Shown: piece after piece, positions 8,365-16,874 of the stretch
Layout of the letters: each line of letters opens with the position of its first letter
Position numbering within the stretch: the stretch's first letter is position 1
NCBI GenBank assembly: GCA_017442085.1
Contig: JAFSAW010000023.1
Location: 1 to 51,026, forward strand
Length of the DNA: 51,026 nt
Direction: 5' to 3'
Source: Oscillospiraceae bacterium
GTDB lineage: Bacteria > Bacillota > Clostridia > Oscillospirales > Ruminococcaceae
Position numbers and translations under genes: made by a program
The notes under the pieces: model-generated
Told to the model about the DNA's origin: nothing
Database searches by the model: none
What the model saw: the letters and a program-made list of their open reading frames with translations, nothing else

Positions 8365-10221
8365 CTATTTTTCTATAAATTCGATAGCAATATTGTATAT
8401 AGTGAACGTTTCATTAAGCTGTCCGTTCTCAAAAACAAACTGGGCTTTGTGATGCTCCGGTTTGATGTTCATTTTTTCCGTAATGGCTCTCGGAGTTCTA
8501 CCTGCATCAAAAGAAAATTTTGAAAAATCCACAAGCCAAAAGAATGTACATATATACAAATCCATATTGTGCTCGTAAATAAGTTCTTTTGAAGAATCAT
8601 AATGCGCCCAAATATCAATACTTGTATAATAGTCAGGAGCCATCAGAACGTGGACCTTTTTATACTGTTTTTTCGCATAGAACTTATCACCAAGGATATA
8701 TGGTGTTGTCCACCTTGCTACAATAGGTTCACCGTCATCGTTGTAGGACAAAAATTCATACTTATCTGCACCAAACCTTTTGATTTTTCCATCTTCACAT
8801 CCAAAATATAGGACACCGTTCTCTTCCCAGATACAGCGGGCATTTACATTTGTTCTGTAAAAACCACAGTATTGTCTGTTACTGTATGGATCATTCTTTT
8901 CCCTTGTGGCCTGCATACCGTCCAAAGCAAAGATATACTCACCGCAGGCCAGCATATAAAATCGGTCATGTATGCAGGCATATGCATTGGTCAAATCCTG
9001 TTGGAGAAGCAACCCATTGAGATAGTAACTTCGAAGCTGAGCAAAACGTTCACCGAGAACATCGGACGGAGTTACAGCATATATGCCATCAACTGTGAGA
9101 AACAGCGGTTCTGTTTCAAGAACACCAAAGGACCATTTGCTTATCGCGCCCGTGCCCTGATATGACCCCTTTAAAGTAAAAGCAGCCTCTCCATCAACGG
9201 TCGAGCCTGCTCTTAAAACAATATTTGTGTCATCATCAGAACGGTTAAGGTGTGTTGCAAGGTTGTCGCTGATGATTGTATAACCCATAATTTTTGAGTT
9301 ATCAGCACCTACAACGGTATACCAAAGGTCACCGAAATAAAGGCCGTTGTCCAACTGCGAATAATAGTCTCTGTTGCCGAAATCGCTGTTGCCTGCAACA
9401 AACAATCTGTCTCTTGCGCCATCCACGCCATACAGGGTGCAGATATCACATTTATTTACCCTGTCAGAATAGCCTTCTACTTCTTTCGAATAGGTAATTT
9501 TGATATTATCTTCGCCTGTAACAACAGGCTTTTTGGCAGCAGTAAAGGTTACTGTACCAAGGTCAAGGTCAACTGTGTAATCTGTTCCCTCTGTCAGTGT
9601 TTTTTTGCCGTCAGCTGTAACCTCAATTACCTCATCAACGCTTGTTATCTCCGTTGCTGCCAACTGATACACTTTATCTGTATCGTTGCCGAGAAAACTT
9701 TCGGTTTTCTTAGGCTGAATAAGGTTGATAGGCTCATAAGGTTCACCGCCGCCTTGCGGATCCTTGGAGATAAAGATGACCGGCACATAAGCAAGGCTTT
9801 CCGCTGTCACACATTCAAACTCACCTGATTCTTTGTTTTTTCTGAACACAAGCATCTTTTTACCATCAAGGATATAAAGATTGCCGTTCAGCTGTCGGGA
9901 CTGGCTTCTCTCGTTGGCCATATCGCTGTAATAACAGATACCATCTGCACCATACAGCTTTGTACCTGCATGATATAAAATCTTGTCGCCGTCCGAACTG
10001 TAATAGGTGTGACATCCATTTATAGCGCCATCGAGCTGCATAACAGTTTGATATCCCTGCCATTTCTTTATTTTACCCACAGTGTCACGGATAATATTAG
10101 GGCAGTCAGGCGACCTTTTAAGGTCAACATATCCGGGGTCGTTTGTAAGATCTGCACCGAGAAAAGTATCAATTTTCGCAACACTGAAAGCTTTTTGTCT
10201 TGGCACCGTCATTTTAGCCAT
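8365..10221 (-). CDS. Short-tail nozzle / hub protein (beta-propeller type)
   Basis: The 618-residue protein is rich in repeated beta-strand motifs such as KLYGADGICYYSD, GNLYILDGKKM, RFYMLACGEYIFALDG and GVLYFGCEDGKIKRFG. This resembles the propeller-like nozzle proteins of short-tailed phages (P22 gp10 / T7 gp12 type). It lies immediately after the connector-like gene 10222-10788, with no gap. No tape-measure protein is found nearby, which supports a tail that is only a nozzle. Enzymatic motifs are not visible. GGGGGGTGG precedes the chosen start. Confidence 0.65.
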   Translation of the reverse strand: MAKMTVPRQKAFSVAKIDTFLGADLTNDPGYVDLKRSPDCPNIIRDTVGKIKKWQGYQTVMQLDGAINGCHTYYSSDGDKILYHAGTKLYGADGICYYSDMANERSQSRQLNGNLYILDGKKMLVFRKNKESGEFECVTAESLAYVPVIFISKDPQGGGEPYEPINLIQPKKTESFLGNDTDKVYQLAATEITSVDEVIEVTADGKKTLTEGTDYTVDLDLGTVTFTAAKKPVVTGEDNIKITYSKEVEGYSDRVNKCDICTLYGVDGARDRLFVAGNSDFGNRDYYSQLDNGLYFGDLWYTVVGADNSKIMGYTIISDNLATHLNRSDDDTNIVLRAGSTVDGEAAFTLKGSYQGTGAISKWSFGVLETEPLFLTVDGIYAVTPSDVLGERFAQLRSYYLNGLLLQQDLTNAYACIHDRFYMLACGEYIFALDGMQATREKNDPYSNRQYCGFYRTNVNARCIWEENGVLYFGCEDGKIKRFGADKYEFLSYNDDGEPIVARWTTPYILGDKFYAKKQYKKVHVLMAPDYYTSIDIWAHYDSSKELIYEHNMDLYICTFFWLVDFSKFSFDAGRTPRAITEKMNIKPEHHKAQFVFENGQLNETFTIYNIAIEFIEK

Positions 10222-10788
10222 TTATATCCACCCCCCGCTTACAGTAATACCGGGATTTGTTGTTGCAATCTGATTTTTAAGGTCTTCAAAAGTATTCCAA
10301 TACAGAACAGATTTGCTCATATCATCATCCATCCACACGCGGTGTGCAACAAGATATGCAATAATATTTGCATATGCATAATCAATCTCACATACATAAT
10401 CATCCGCACCACCGCAAACTTTTGGATATTTATAATATTTCACGGTATATTTGCCGTTTTTTGTTGTCCACAAATTGCCATTTTCCACCAGCACATTTGC
10501 TGTTCCATCTTCCGATGTGACCTCGATAAATCTATAAAACTCTGGGCAGATATCATTCAGCGCTACTCTTCCGACCAATACTTCACGGCCATCTCCTGTA
10601 AACTCTTCCGCTGTGTCATAAGCTGTAAATTCTGTTTCTGCATAGATTGGAGAAATCGATGTCGCAATATATGTCAGTGCCCAGTTGAAAGCTGACAAAA
10701 AAGAAGCCATATATTTGTCGTATGTTTTTTCTTTTTCAAAACCAAGGTTTACAACCTCGTTTCGAATTTCTTTCCATGTTTTCTGCAT
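10222..10788 (-). CDS. Head-tail connector / tail adaptor-like protein
   Basis: The 188-residue soluble protein has an N-terminal helical part and a C-terminal Tyr-rich part containing CEIDYAYANIIAYLVAHRVW. Its position between the coat genes and the nozzle gene, its size and its helical content match tail-tubular A / gp4-like adaptors of short-tailed phages. I see no diagnostic motif, so the role is positional. It has a strong RBS (GGAGGG) six bases before ATG, and its stop codon abuts the next start. Confidence 0.5.
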   Translation of the reverse strand: MQKTWKEIRNEVVNLGFEKEKTYDKYMASFLSAFNWALTYIATSISPIYAETEFTAYDTAEEFTGDGREVLVGRVALNDICPEFYRFIEVTSEDGTANVLVENGNLWTTKNGKYTVKYYKYPKVCGGADDYVCEIDYAYANIIAYLVAHRVWMDDDMSKSVLYWNTFEDLKNQIATTNPGITVSGGWI

Positions 10789-10805
10789 CGCACCCTCCTT
10801 CTAGG

Positions 10806-10850
10806 TATAAAAAAAGTGGTGGTGATTTAAGGTCACCACCAAGCCTTTTT
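10806..10850 (-). terminator. Terminator inside the structural operon
   Basis: An 8-bp perfect stem (GGTGGTGA / TCACCACC, 10818-10840) is followed leftward by seven T residues. It lies between the 107-residue capsid-associated gene and the connector gene. It probably lowers expression of tail genes relative to capsid genes. Confidence 0.8.
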
Positions 10851-10855
10851 ATCTA

Positions 10856-11179
10856 CTAAGGAAGTTCGATTGCCTGAATTTTTGCAGTTGCGCCTGTGAT
10901 ATAAACACAACCTTTATGTGCGCCGCTTACATGTTTGTAATAGCCGCTGTCGAGAACAACAGACTGACCTGCAGACACAGTAAGAGCCTGACCACCACCC
11001 TGCAGGCCGTTGCCCGCTGTGATTGTAGCCGCTGCTTCTGTTACCATAATGAGAATGCGATGTGCTTTGCCTGTGAAATCGAGGTCCATACCGTCAGATG
11101 TAACTGTAGTTGCTGTAGGTGTAGCTGCAGATACGTTATACTCGTTGAGTTTTGTTGGGGAAAGTTTAATAACTGCCAT
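10856..11179 (-). CDS. Possible capsid decoration protein (107 aa)
   Basis: The small, Thr/Ala/Gly-rich, beta-predicted protein begins MAVIKLSPTKLNEYNV and contains GNGLQGGGQALTVSAGQSVV. It sits 17 bases after the coat gene and before a terminator, so it should be made in amounts close to the coat protein. That dosage and its size suggest a head-decoration or cement role. I do not recognise the family, and a minor tail or fibre role is possible. Confidence 0.45.
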   Translation of the reverse strand: MAVIKLSPTKLNEYNVSAATPTATTVTSDGMDLDFTGKAHRILIMVTEAAATITAGNGLQGGGQALTVSAGQSVVLDSGYYKHVSGAHKGCVYITGATAKIQAIELP

Positions 11180-11196
11180 AATTCAAATACCTCCTA

Positions 11197-12033
11197 TTAT
11201 GCGTATTTCCAGTTAAGGATACAAAGTTCTTTTGGTCTCACGATTTTTGCATCGTAGAGAGAGAAACCTTTAACAGCATCGCTGAAGCTTTTTTCTGGAC
11301 GATAAGGTTCAACGTGTGTAAGTGGGTTTGCGAATGCAATAGCTCTATTTGTTCTGCACATTACATAGTCAACTGTGCCAGCTACGTTTTTAGCGCAGTT
11401 GTTGGACATACGGATTGTTGCACCGCCATACTGTGCCATTTTGCCGTTTTTGATCATTTTGCTGTTGTCTGTATCAAGAGCAATGTAAGCCTGTTTAAAC
11501 AGTGTCCAAGCTCTTGGTGGGAGTGTGATAAACAATGGTGTAGTTGTTTTCACATCGTTTTCGTAAAGCTTCTGGATTGCTTTATCAACTTCACCGAGGA
11601 TGTTGTCTTTTGTTACAAGAACATCAGATGCGGAATATTTGAGAGCAGCATTGTCTTTTGCTTTATCAGCAACGTATTTGTCCATAACGTCTGCGATACC
11701 TTCTGCAGCTTCGTTGCGGAGAGCATCAGCAACACCGCCAACAGCCTGTCTCTTGTCGATATCATCGATTTTAAAGTCGAAGTATGCGATTTGGTTAATC
11801 TGCATTACTACGGATGTATCTTCAACATCTTCTGCACCAAGCTGTACATTTTTTTTGTTCGCTGTTGTTTTGATTGTAGGTTTGCCTACACCAAGGATGT
11901 GAACGGAGTCACCCTGTTTTGTAACTTCGCCTTCGTATTCCTTGTTACAGTCTGTAGCGAATACGTGAAGTCTTTCGAGTTCTCTTTCGATACCCTCAGC
12001 CCATACTGCAGGGATAAAATTTTGATATGCCAT
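11197..12033 (-). CDS. Major capsid protein, P22 coat-like
   Basis: The 278-residue protein begins MAYQNFIPAVWAEGIERELE, a start typical of Bacillota phage coat proteins of the P22 gp5-like HK97-fold family. Segments DIDKRQA and GKMAQYGGATIRMSNN also fit. It is preceded by a scaffold gene and the portal, the standard order. It is shorter than P22 coat, so the insertion domain may be reduced. A good RBS (AAAGGAG) precedes ATG. Confidence 0.85.
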   Translation of the reverse strand: MAYQNFIPAVWAEGIERELERLHVFATDCNKEYEGEVTKQGDSVHILGVGKPTIKTTANKKNVQLGAEDVEDTSVVMQINQIAYFDFKIDDIDKRQAVGGVADALRNEAAEGIADVMDKYVADKAKDNAALKYSASDVLVTKDNILGEVDKAIQKLYENDVKTTTPLFITLPPRAWTLFKQAYIALDTDNSKMIKNGKMAQYGGATIRMSNNCAKNVAGTVDYVMCRTNRAIAFANPLTHVEPYRPEKSFSDAVKGFSLYDAKIVRPKELCILNWKYA

Positions 12034-12047
12034 ATTTTATATCTCCT

Positions 12048-12749
12048 TTACCATTTTTTCTGTGAAGCAATGATTTTTTCGTAGTTTTTCTTGATTTCGC
12101 TCCTACTCATGTTTTTAACTTCATCACGAGTAAAGAACTCTTTTTCGATTGTTTCCTTGCCTTTTACGCTGCCGGTGGATACTGGTGTATCTTTTTTCGG
12201 CATAAGCATTTCATAAGCAAGAACTGGGTCCTTGATTTTGCCTGTGGCCATAATGTCAACAAAGCCGTCTGGCAGGTCTTCAAGAACTTCAATGTCGGGA
12301 TATTTAGCCTTGATTTTCTCAATATCTGCACTGATGAGCATTTTATTGAGTTCTGCTTTGTACATATCCCTTTCGCTTCTGATGTCTGCCTGCTGTTGCT
12401 GGGAAAGTCTTTCCTCGCGGATAGTTTCCACGCTAACACCGCGGGCAGATGCTGCGATTTGGTCTGCAATTTCTGCAGCAGTACCGTTAAAACCTGATGC
12501 TTTAAGGCTGTTTTCAAGAGCCTGATAATCAGCAAGTCTTTTATTGGCTGCAGCAAGCTGGCCTCTTGTCTGTTCAAGTTCCTGCTTTCTGCGTCTGTCT
12601 GCAAACTTTGCATTTTCTTCGGCTGACTGTTGAGAGGATGCGACACTCTCTGCAGATTTCTCTGCAACTTCGCTTGTACTGTCTGCCTGTGTCTGTGTTT
12701 GTGGTTCAGCGACTTCCACTGTTGCGCCGTTTGTTGTGTTTTCCAACAT
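12048..12749 (-). CDS. Capsid scaffolding protein
   Basis: The 233-residue acidic, helical protein has a long central coiled coil (about residues 45-130, many Glu, Arg, Gln and Ala). Its C-terminus is basic and ends SRSEIKKNYEKIIASQKKW, the type of C-terminal helix that contacts coat protein in P22-like phages. It sits between portal and coat. The N-terminus is Thr/Gln/Ser-rich and disordered. A scaffold would fill the procapsid and be removed before DNA packaging. Confidence 0.75.
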   Translation of the reverse strand: MLENTTNGATVEVAEPQTQTQADSTSEVAEKSAESVASSQQSAEENAKFADRRRKQELEQTRGQLAAANKRLADYQALENSLKASGFNGTAAEIADQIAASARGVSVETIREERLSQQQQADIRSERDMYKAELNKMLISADIEKIKAKYPDIEVLEDLPDGFVDIMATGKIKDPVLAYEMLMPKKDTPVSTGSVKGKETIEKEFFTRDEVKNMSRSEIKKNYEKIIASQKKW

Positions 12750-12796
12750 ATAATCTCCTTGGATGTTTACCCTCTCCCATGGGAAAATTGTGTATT

Positions 12797-12830
12797 AAAA
12801 AAGAGACGGGCTATTCTGTAGCCGTCTCTT
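12797..12830 (-). terminator. Terminator after the portal / zinc-ribbon genes
   Basis: A 9-bp stem AAGAGACGG / CCGTCTCTT is followed leftward by a T6 tract. The loop contains the TAG stop codon of the small gene at 12811-12987. It separates packaging/portal transcription from the scaffold-coat genes, which may have their own promoter in 12750-12800. Confidence 0.8.
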
Positions 12831-12987
12831 CATTAACCGTTGTATCTTCGCTCTTCTTATATCCGTAATTAGAGCATTGTTTGTTCGGGCATTTGAACGT
12901 CATACTGACCTCCAAGTCCCCCGATGAGTTCTGCACCTGCTTCAGGCTGTGTTTGAACATTTCCGTTCTGCATAATGGACAAAGCAT
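12811..12987 (-). CDS. Small zinc-ribbon protein overlapping the portal 3' end
   Basis: The 58-residue product starts MLCPLCRTEM and has a second cysteine pair in KCPNKQCSNYGYKK, followed by an acidic tail: a compact zinc ribbon (CxxC ... CxxxxC) like many short phage proteins placed between structural genes. It is encoded in another frame than the portal and overlaps its last 119 bases. AAGGTGG lies upstream of this internal ATG, and a longer frame upstream lacks family features, so I chose this start. The function is unknown; nucleic-acid or protein binding is plausible. Confidence 0.65.
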   Translation of the reverse strand: MLCPLCRTEMFKHSLKQVQNSSGDLEVSMTFKCPNKQCSNYGYKKSEDTTVNEETATE

Positions 12988-14539
12988 CGGTTGGCACCAC
13001 CTTTCTTTTTTCGATAATGTCTTTAAGCTTCTGCTTCGGCAGATGGCTGTCATCATCCAAAGCATCAACATACTCTTCAAAGCTGATTTTACCGCCCATA
13101 AAGAGCTCTTTGAGTTCCTGTTCCTGAGCATATCTGCTGAAAGGTGTGCTCGGTGCAAGGTCTACTCTTACACTAGGCTTAAGGTCCTTGAAATCTTTGG
13201 CAGGTATCTGCAGCTGCTGTTTTGTGCCGTCCGGGAGTTCAATTTCTGTTGTGATAGGCTCAATGCTGTAGGCTCTCCACAAATCCGCCCATATCATTGC
13301 AAGTTCTTCAAGGAACTGCTGATAAGCACTAACCTGCCCGTTAACATTCAAGGCTTTTGCTTCTCTTGCAGCGGTGATTGCTGTGCCGGATGCGTTCTCA
13401 GGATTGATATTTTCAAGGTTATCGCCTGCGCCTGCAAGGTCCCTTGTCTGTTCTATGAGTATCTGCCACAGCTGTGCAGCATACGGAGAAATGTTCCCCG
13501 GCTGCAGATAACCTACAAAGTTATTGATACCCTGCACACTGCCGCCGTTATTGATACCGATAGAGCTGCCTGGCACGTCAAGGCTCTCGATTTCTGCCTG
13601 ATTTAATGCAGATTTAAGAAAAACCTTATGTGGGAAAGCATTGGTTTTTACAGCTTGACAGAATCGATATACACCTTTATTGATTTCGATTTGATTTGGT
13701 ATTTTGTCCCATATGTCACCTGCGCCTCTTGCACTGTTTTTCCGCAGTTTCCAAGAATATTTGGCAATAGGATATAAGGTCACCTGCCCATCTGCAGACT
13801 TCAGTATTGTTTCAGGCTGATAAACAACATTTCGCGTTGTTCTGGCAATGCATACAACGCCGTCTTTTTTCCACATCTTTGTGATTACTGTAACTTTTGT
13901 ATCGTTTTCCAGCTCTCTTTTGTTGCCGTTCACCTCTTCGGTGTTGCTGTCTGCCACAATAAGGTCAATTTCATCCTGAGAAAGACCGTTTGCTGCAGCC
14001 TCTTTGCGAACATCAGCAAGATATTTTCTCTGTGGAATAAGCAGATAAGGCTGTTCCTGTATTTCAGGGTTATTTTCATCGCCGTAAAACACATTGACAT
14101 TATCGAGAAATTCAACCTTAATCTCTCCGTTTTCTGTGTCCCAGAAGCTATATACAAGAGCATCACCGGTGATATAAGCATCTTCAAGAACGTTCCACAC
14201 TTTAGAATCAAAGCGCAGTCGCTCCCAAGTATCACGTACAAACTTATTCAGCGCTTCGCACATATGAATATATCTTTCTTTTGCCGCTGTCTTATTGAGA
14301 GGGGAAAAAACAATCTCAAGGCTGTTCTGACCTACAAGGGCAGTGGCATTTTTCATAATCGGCTGCAGAATGTTCATTTGTGGTGGTCTGTCCATACCTT
14401 TCGGTACTACAAGGCCCTTCCATTGGTCACCGTCCACAAAATCATGGCACTTTTCGCTCTTGCTCAAAAGCTGTTCTCCGGCAAGATAGTTTTTACTTTT
14501 TTCATACTGCTGCCAGATATCTGTCATTACACTGTCCAA
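12869..14539 (-). CDS. Portal protein
   Basis: The 556-residue protein has features of short-tailed-phage portals: an N-terminal YEKSKNYLAGEQ segment, VGQNSLEIVFSPLN, a central beta-rich stem region, NPENASGTAITAAREAKALN, and a helical C-terminal barrel with VRVDLAPSTPFSRYAQEQE. Portals form the dodecameric ring through which DNA is pumped. The gene follows terL and precedes scaffold. The start codon is most likely TTG: AGGAGG lies eight bases before it, while the first ATG is twelve bases further in. The 3' end overlaps the small zinc-ribbon gene. Confidence 0.85.
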   Translation of the reverse strand: MDSVMTDIWQQYEKSKNYLAGEQLLSKSEKCHDFVDGDQWKGLVVPKGMDRPPQMNILQPIMKNATALVGQNSLEIVFSPLNKTAAKERYIHMCEALNKFVRDTWERLRFDSKVWNVLEDAYITGDALVYSFWDTENGEIKVEFLDNVNVFYGDENNPEIQEQPYLLIPQRKYLADVRKEAAANGLSQDEIDLIVADSNTEEVNGNKRELENDTKVTVITKMWKKDGVVCIARTTRNVVYQPETILKSADGQVTLYPIAKYSWKLRKNSARGAGDIWDKIPNQIEINKGVYRFCQAVKTNAFPHKVFLKSALNQAEIESLDVPGSSIGINNGGSVQGINNFVGYLQPGNISPYAAQLWQILIEQTRDLAGAGDNLENINPENASGTAITAAREAKALNVNGQVSAYQQFLEELAMIWADLWRAYSIEPITTEIELPDGTKQQLQIPAKDFKDLKPSVRVDLAPSTPFSRYAQEQELKELFMGGKISFEEYVDALDDDSHLPKQKLKDIIEKRKVVPTDALSIMQNGNVQTQPEAGAELIGGLGGQYDVQMPEQTML

Positions 14540-14542
14540 TTG

Positions 14543-14773
14543 TTACACCTCCTGTTGCGGAACGTCTGTCCCAAAGTTTTCTATATTTTCCGCAAGAACT
14601 CTCTGTCGCCGCTGCTCATCGCTCTCTTTTTTTGGCGCGTTCTTATTGCGGGCAAATTTGACCGACAGCGGCTGTATGTTCTCAGCTGTGTCGCTTGTCT
14701 TTCTTCCAAAATAAAAGCCTACAGCCAAGCAAAGCGGCAGGCTGTAAGCTAACATCATTATTGCAATTAACAT
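14543..14773 (-). CDS. Small phage membrane protein (76 aa)
   Basis: One N-terminal transmembrane helix (MLIAIMMLAYSLPLCLAVGF) is followed by a basic, then acidic, hydrophilic tail. The gene fills the gap between terL and portal (8 and 3 bases), so it belongs to the packaging operon. Similar single-span proteins occur at this place in other Bacillota phages, without known function. A short spanin-like or holin-modulating role cannot be excluded. Confidence 0.6.
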   Translation of the reverse strand: MLIAIMMLAYSLPLCLAVGFYFGRKTSDTAENIQPLSVKFARNKNAPKKESDEQRRQRVLAENIENFGTDVPQQEV

Positions 14774-14781
14774 AACGTCTC

Positions 14782-16212
14782 CTATATAACAACAACTCGC
14801 TCTCTGCCGATTGGAGCTTGTGGCCTGTCGGTGGAGAAGTTGTAGATAATTTCTTCTTTTGGTTTTTCTGTCGGTGCAGGTCTGCCGGCAATGAAATATC
14901 GCAGCGCATCAGGTGCGTGTGTTATTTCGTGGTCTGTTTTACTGTCGATATCGTTAGGGTTTGCTTTATCCCTCATCAGCTTCGGCATACAGCGGATAAG
15001 GTTTTCGCAGTTGTTGAATATAACAAGGTTTGGCTCTTGCCTGCCGTCCGCTGATGGGAACAGTTTCAGCCATTCTTTTATCGACAGCCAACCTGCAACA
15101 CGGTTACTTTGTGCCCTTGTGAGATATATCCCAGCATCCGAGTAATACTCGGCAACTGATTTGCCCGTCTCTTGCCGTCTGTTCCACATATCCGGCGGAG
15201 CAAAGGTCTCGTATATATTCTCCTCGGGCAACGTCATATCCCTCATCATCCTGATTGTATCGCTGATGATAAGGTCACTTTCGTAGGCCTCTTTATAAAC
15301 GTATGCCTTGCCGTTGTCATCGAGGGCAACCCATAAGCATGCAAATTTATCGAAACCATAGTCAAATGAGCGGTATTTTCTCCAGTGTTCAGGAATAGGG
15401 AACGGCTCGCAGGTATGTATGCCGTGTGTAAATTCCCTAAAGTATGCACCCTGCGGCTTTACAAACTTGCAGTTTGCAAGCTGCTCATACTCATCTATGT
15501 TATGGTTCTTAAGGTCCTCTATGTCCGCAACCTGATATGCTGTCAGATAAGGATTGTCTCTGTATGTCGAACAGATAACAATGCAGGGCAACAACAGCTT
15601 TTCTCCGTCACCAAGCTCAATTTCAACGTTTTTCTCAAAAACCTTTGGTCTGCCGTCCGGGAAACGTTCAAAAACCTTGTCCGGTTTACCTTCAAAGAAA
15701 TGCTGCGCTATAAAGCCGTCTGGCTTAACTGGGTTAAGGGTGAGAAACAGCTGTCTGTCCTCAGGATTGCCGCCTCTCAGCTGCATCCTCAAGGCTGAAA
15801 ATTGTTTATAAGTGATATTCTCCGCCTCTTCGTACCAGATAGCTGTAATTTCATTAAGGGATTTAACCTGCTTTTGCTGTGCTTCGCTGTGATAACCACG
15901 GAAGATAACATTATTGCCGTTAACGTGCCGTATTTCTGCAGGTGCTTTTACCGCTGTAAAGCACATATCCAAGCCAAACTCCGATATTCTGTTTTCAATA
16001 CCGCTTTTAACACCTTCGCCAACGTTCACCTCTACGTCCTCAACAACAAGCATTTTATAATCTTCGTTGTTGTGCAGGTTAACTGTCACAACCTGCTCCA
16101 TCCCGTAAGATTTACCGCTGTTACGACCACCTACAAGGATGTTTACGGGGTATTTTCTAGCTATGCAATAATCATAAATCAGCGGCAACACATCAATTAC
16201 ACGCTCTTCCAT
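14782..16212 (-). CDS. terL: Terminase large subunit
   Basis: The 476-residue packaging motor has an N-terminal ATPase with Walker A GGRNSGKS (residues 27-34) and a Walker B-like AIWYEEAENI. The C-terminal RNase H-like nuclease starts near RSFDYGFDKFACLWVA (about residue 280), whose Asp is the expected metal ligand, and continues to DHEITHAPDALRYF. It resembles PBSX-type / terminase_3 proteins of Bacillota phages. Its ATG overlaps the stop of the small-subunit-like gene by one base (TGATG), so the two are translationally coupled. Confidence 0.9.
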   Translation of the reverse strand: MEERVIDVLPLIYDYCIARKYPVNILVGGRNSGKSYGMEQVVTVNLHNNEDYKMLVVEDVEVNVGEGVKSGIENRISEFGLDMCFTAVKAPAEIRHVNGNNVIFRGYHSEAQQKQVKSLNEITAIWYEEAENITYKQFSALRMQLRGGNPEDRQLFLTLNPVKPDGFIAQHFFEGKPDKVFERFPDGRPKVFEKNVEIELGDGEKLLLPCIVICSTYRDNPYLTAYQVADIEDLKNHNIDEYEQLANCKFVKPQGAYFREFTHGIHTCEPFPIPEHWRKYRSFDYGFDKFACLWVALDDNGKAYVYKEAYESDLIISDTIRMMRDMTLPEENIYETFAPPDMWNRRQETGKSVAEYYSDAGIYLTRAQSNRVAGWLSIKEWLKLFPSADGRQEPNLVIFNNCENLIRCMPKLMRDKANPNDIDSKTDHEITHAPDALRYFIAGRPAPTEKPKEEIIYNFSTDRPQAPIGRERVVVI

Positions 16213-16592
16213 CAGTTATCCTTCCTTGCAATAGTGATTTTCGGTATCTCACTGACATTGATTTTCTGCTCTTCAACAGGCTTTTCGCCAATGCTGTCAC
16301 GGATGAGACAGAATGCGCCCTGGCTGCCTTTAATGCCGTTGAGCACCTGCGCAAGTGCGAGAAGGTCCGCGACTTTCATTTTCGAGGTGTCTATGCCTGA
16401 CCTTCTAAAATCCTCGTTAATGTTTATCAGATTGTCCGTGTCAATCTTGCAGCTGAGCAGCTTGTTAAGACTCTCTTGCAGCCGCTTTTTCTCTTTCCGA
16501 GCTTCTGCGCTGGCCTTGCCGCCTTTTGCTCCGTTAATTCGAGCTTCTTCCGATGTTGGTACCTTTAAGTTCCCGTTGCTTGTTCTTGGCAT
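16212..16592 (-). CDS. Terminase small subunit-like protein
   Basis: The 126-residue basic, helical protein starts MPRTSNGNLKVP and carries INGAKGGKASAEARKEKKRL, a Lys/Gly-rich segment common at the N-terminus of phage packaging adaptors. It lies directly before terL with a one-base overlap, the usual place for terS. The start at 16592 is chosen because GGAGGTGA lies seven bases upstream; a start seven codons earlier has no such site. No clear HTH is visible, so the assignment rests mainly on position. Confidence 0.6.
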   Translation of the reverse strand: MPRTSNGNLKVPTSEEARINGAKGGKASAEARKEKKRLQESLNKLLSCKIDTDNLININEDFRRSGIDTSKMKVADLLALAQVLNGIKGSQGAFCLIRDSIGEKPVEEQKINVSEIPKITIARKDN

Positions 16593-16614
16593 ATAAATCA
16601 CCTCCCTGCACACA

Positions 16615-16646
16615 AATAAAAAAGACAGGATGCTTTATCCTGTCCC
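16615..16646 (-). terminator. Terminator after the phage tRNA cluster
   Basis: A perfect 7-bp stem GACAGGA / TCCTGTC is followed leftward by T6. It closes the tRNA block before the packaging genes; partial read-through or a new promoter must feed terS. Confidence 0.75.
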
Positions 16647-16786
16647 GTAATATTACACAGCTTCCCGCCCACAAGCTTTATGATTCGCAATATTGTTTTA
16701 TCCCACTTGACCTTTTTGTTCTGTCTCTTCCAGATGTCAACATCGGTTCTCATAATGTCTGTGTCCGCAAACACAAGCCTCTATTG

Positions 16787-16862
16787 TGGCACAGGCGATA
16801 GGATTTCAACCTATATCTTGCAGTTTTGGAGACTGCTGTTTTTGCATTTAAACTACACCCAT
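16787..16862 (-). tRNA. Phage tRNA-Trp (CCA anticodon)
   Basis: The 76-nt cloverleaf has the CCA tail encoded. The acceptor pairs ATGGGTG with CGCCTGT (some G-U pairs), the D-stem pairs GTTT with AAAC, the anticodon stem pairs GCAGT with ACTGC with loop CTCCAAA, and the T-stem pairs ATAGG with CCTAT. A1-U72 and discriminator G73 match bacterial tRNA-Trp identity. It is unusual in that the T-loop is TTGAAAT (G at 56) and the D-loop has C at 19, so the G19-C56 tertiary pair appears swapped to C19-G56. Confidence 0.85.
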
Positions 16863-16874
16863 ATATTTGACAGC

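Noticed and set aside
16598..16753. Leftward 51-codon frame between the tRNA block and terS
   Set aside because: Its stop fits the operon spacing, but it has no RBS, contains the tRNA-cluster terminator, and shows no family features. Not listed as a gene.
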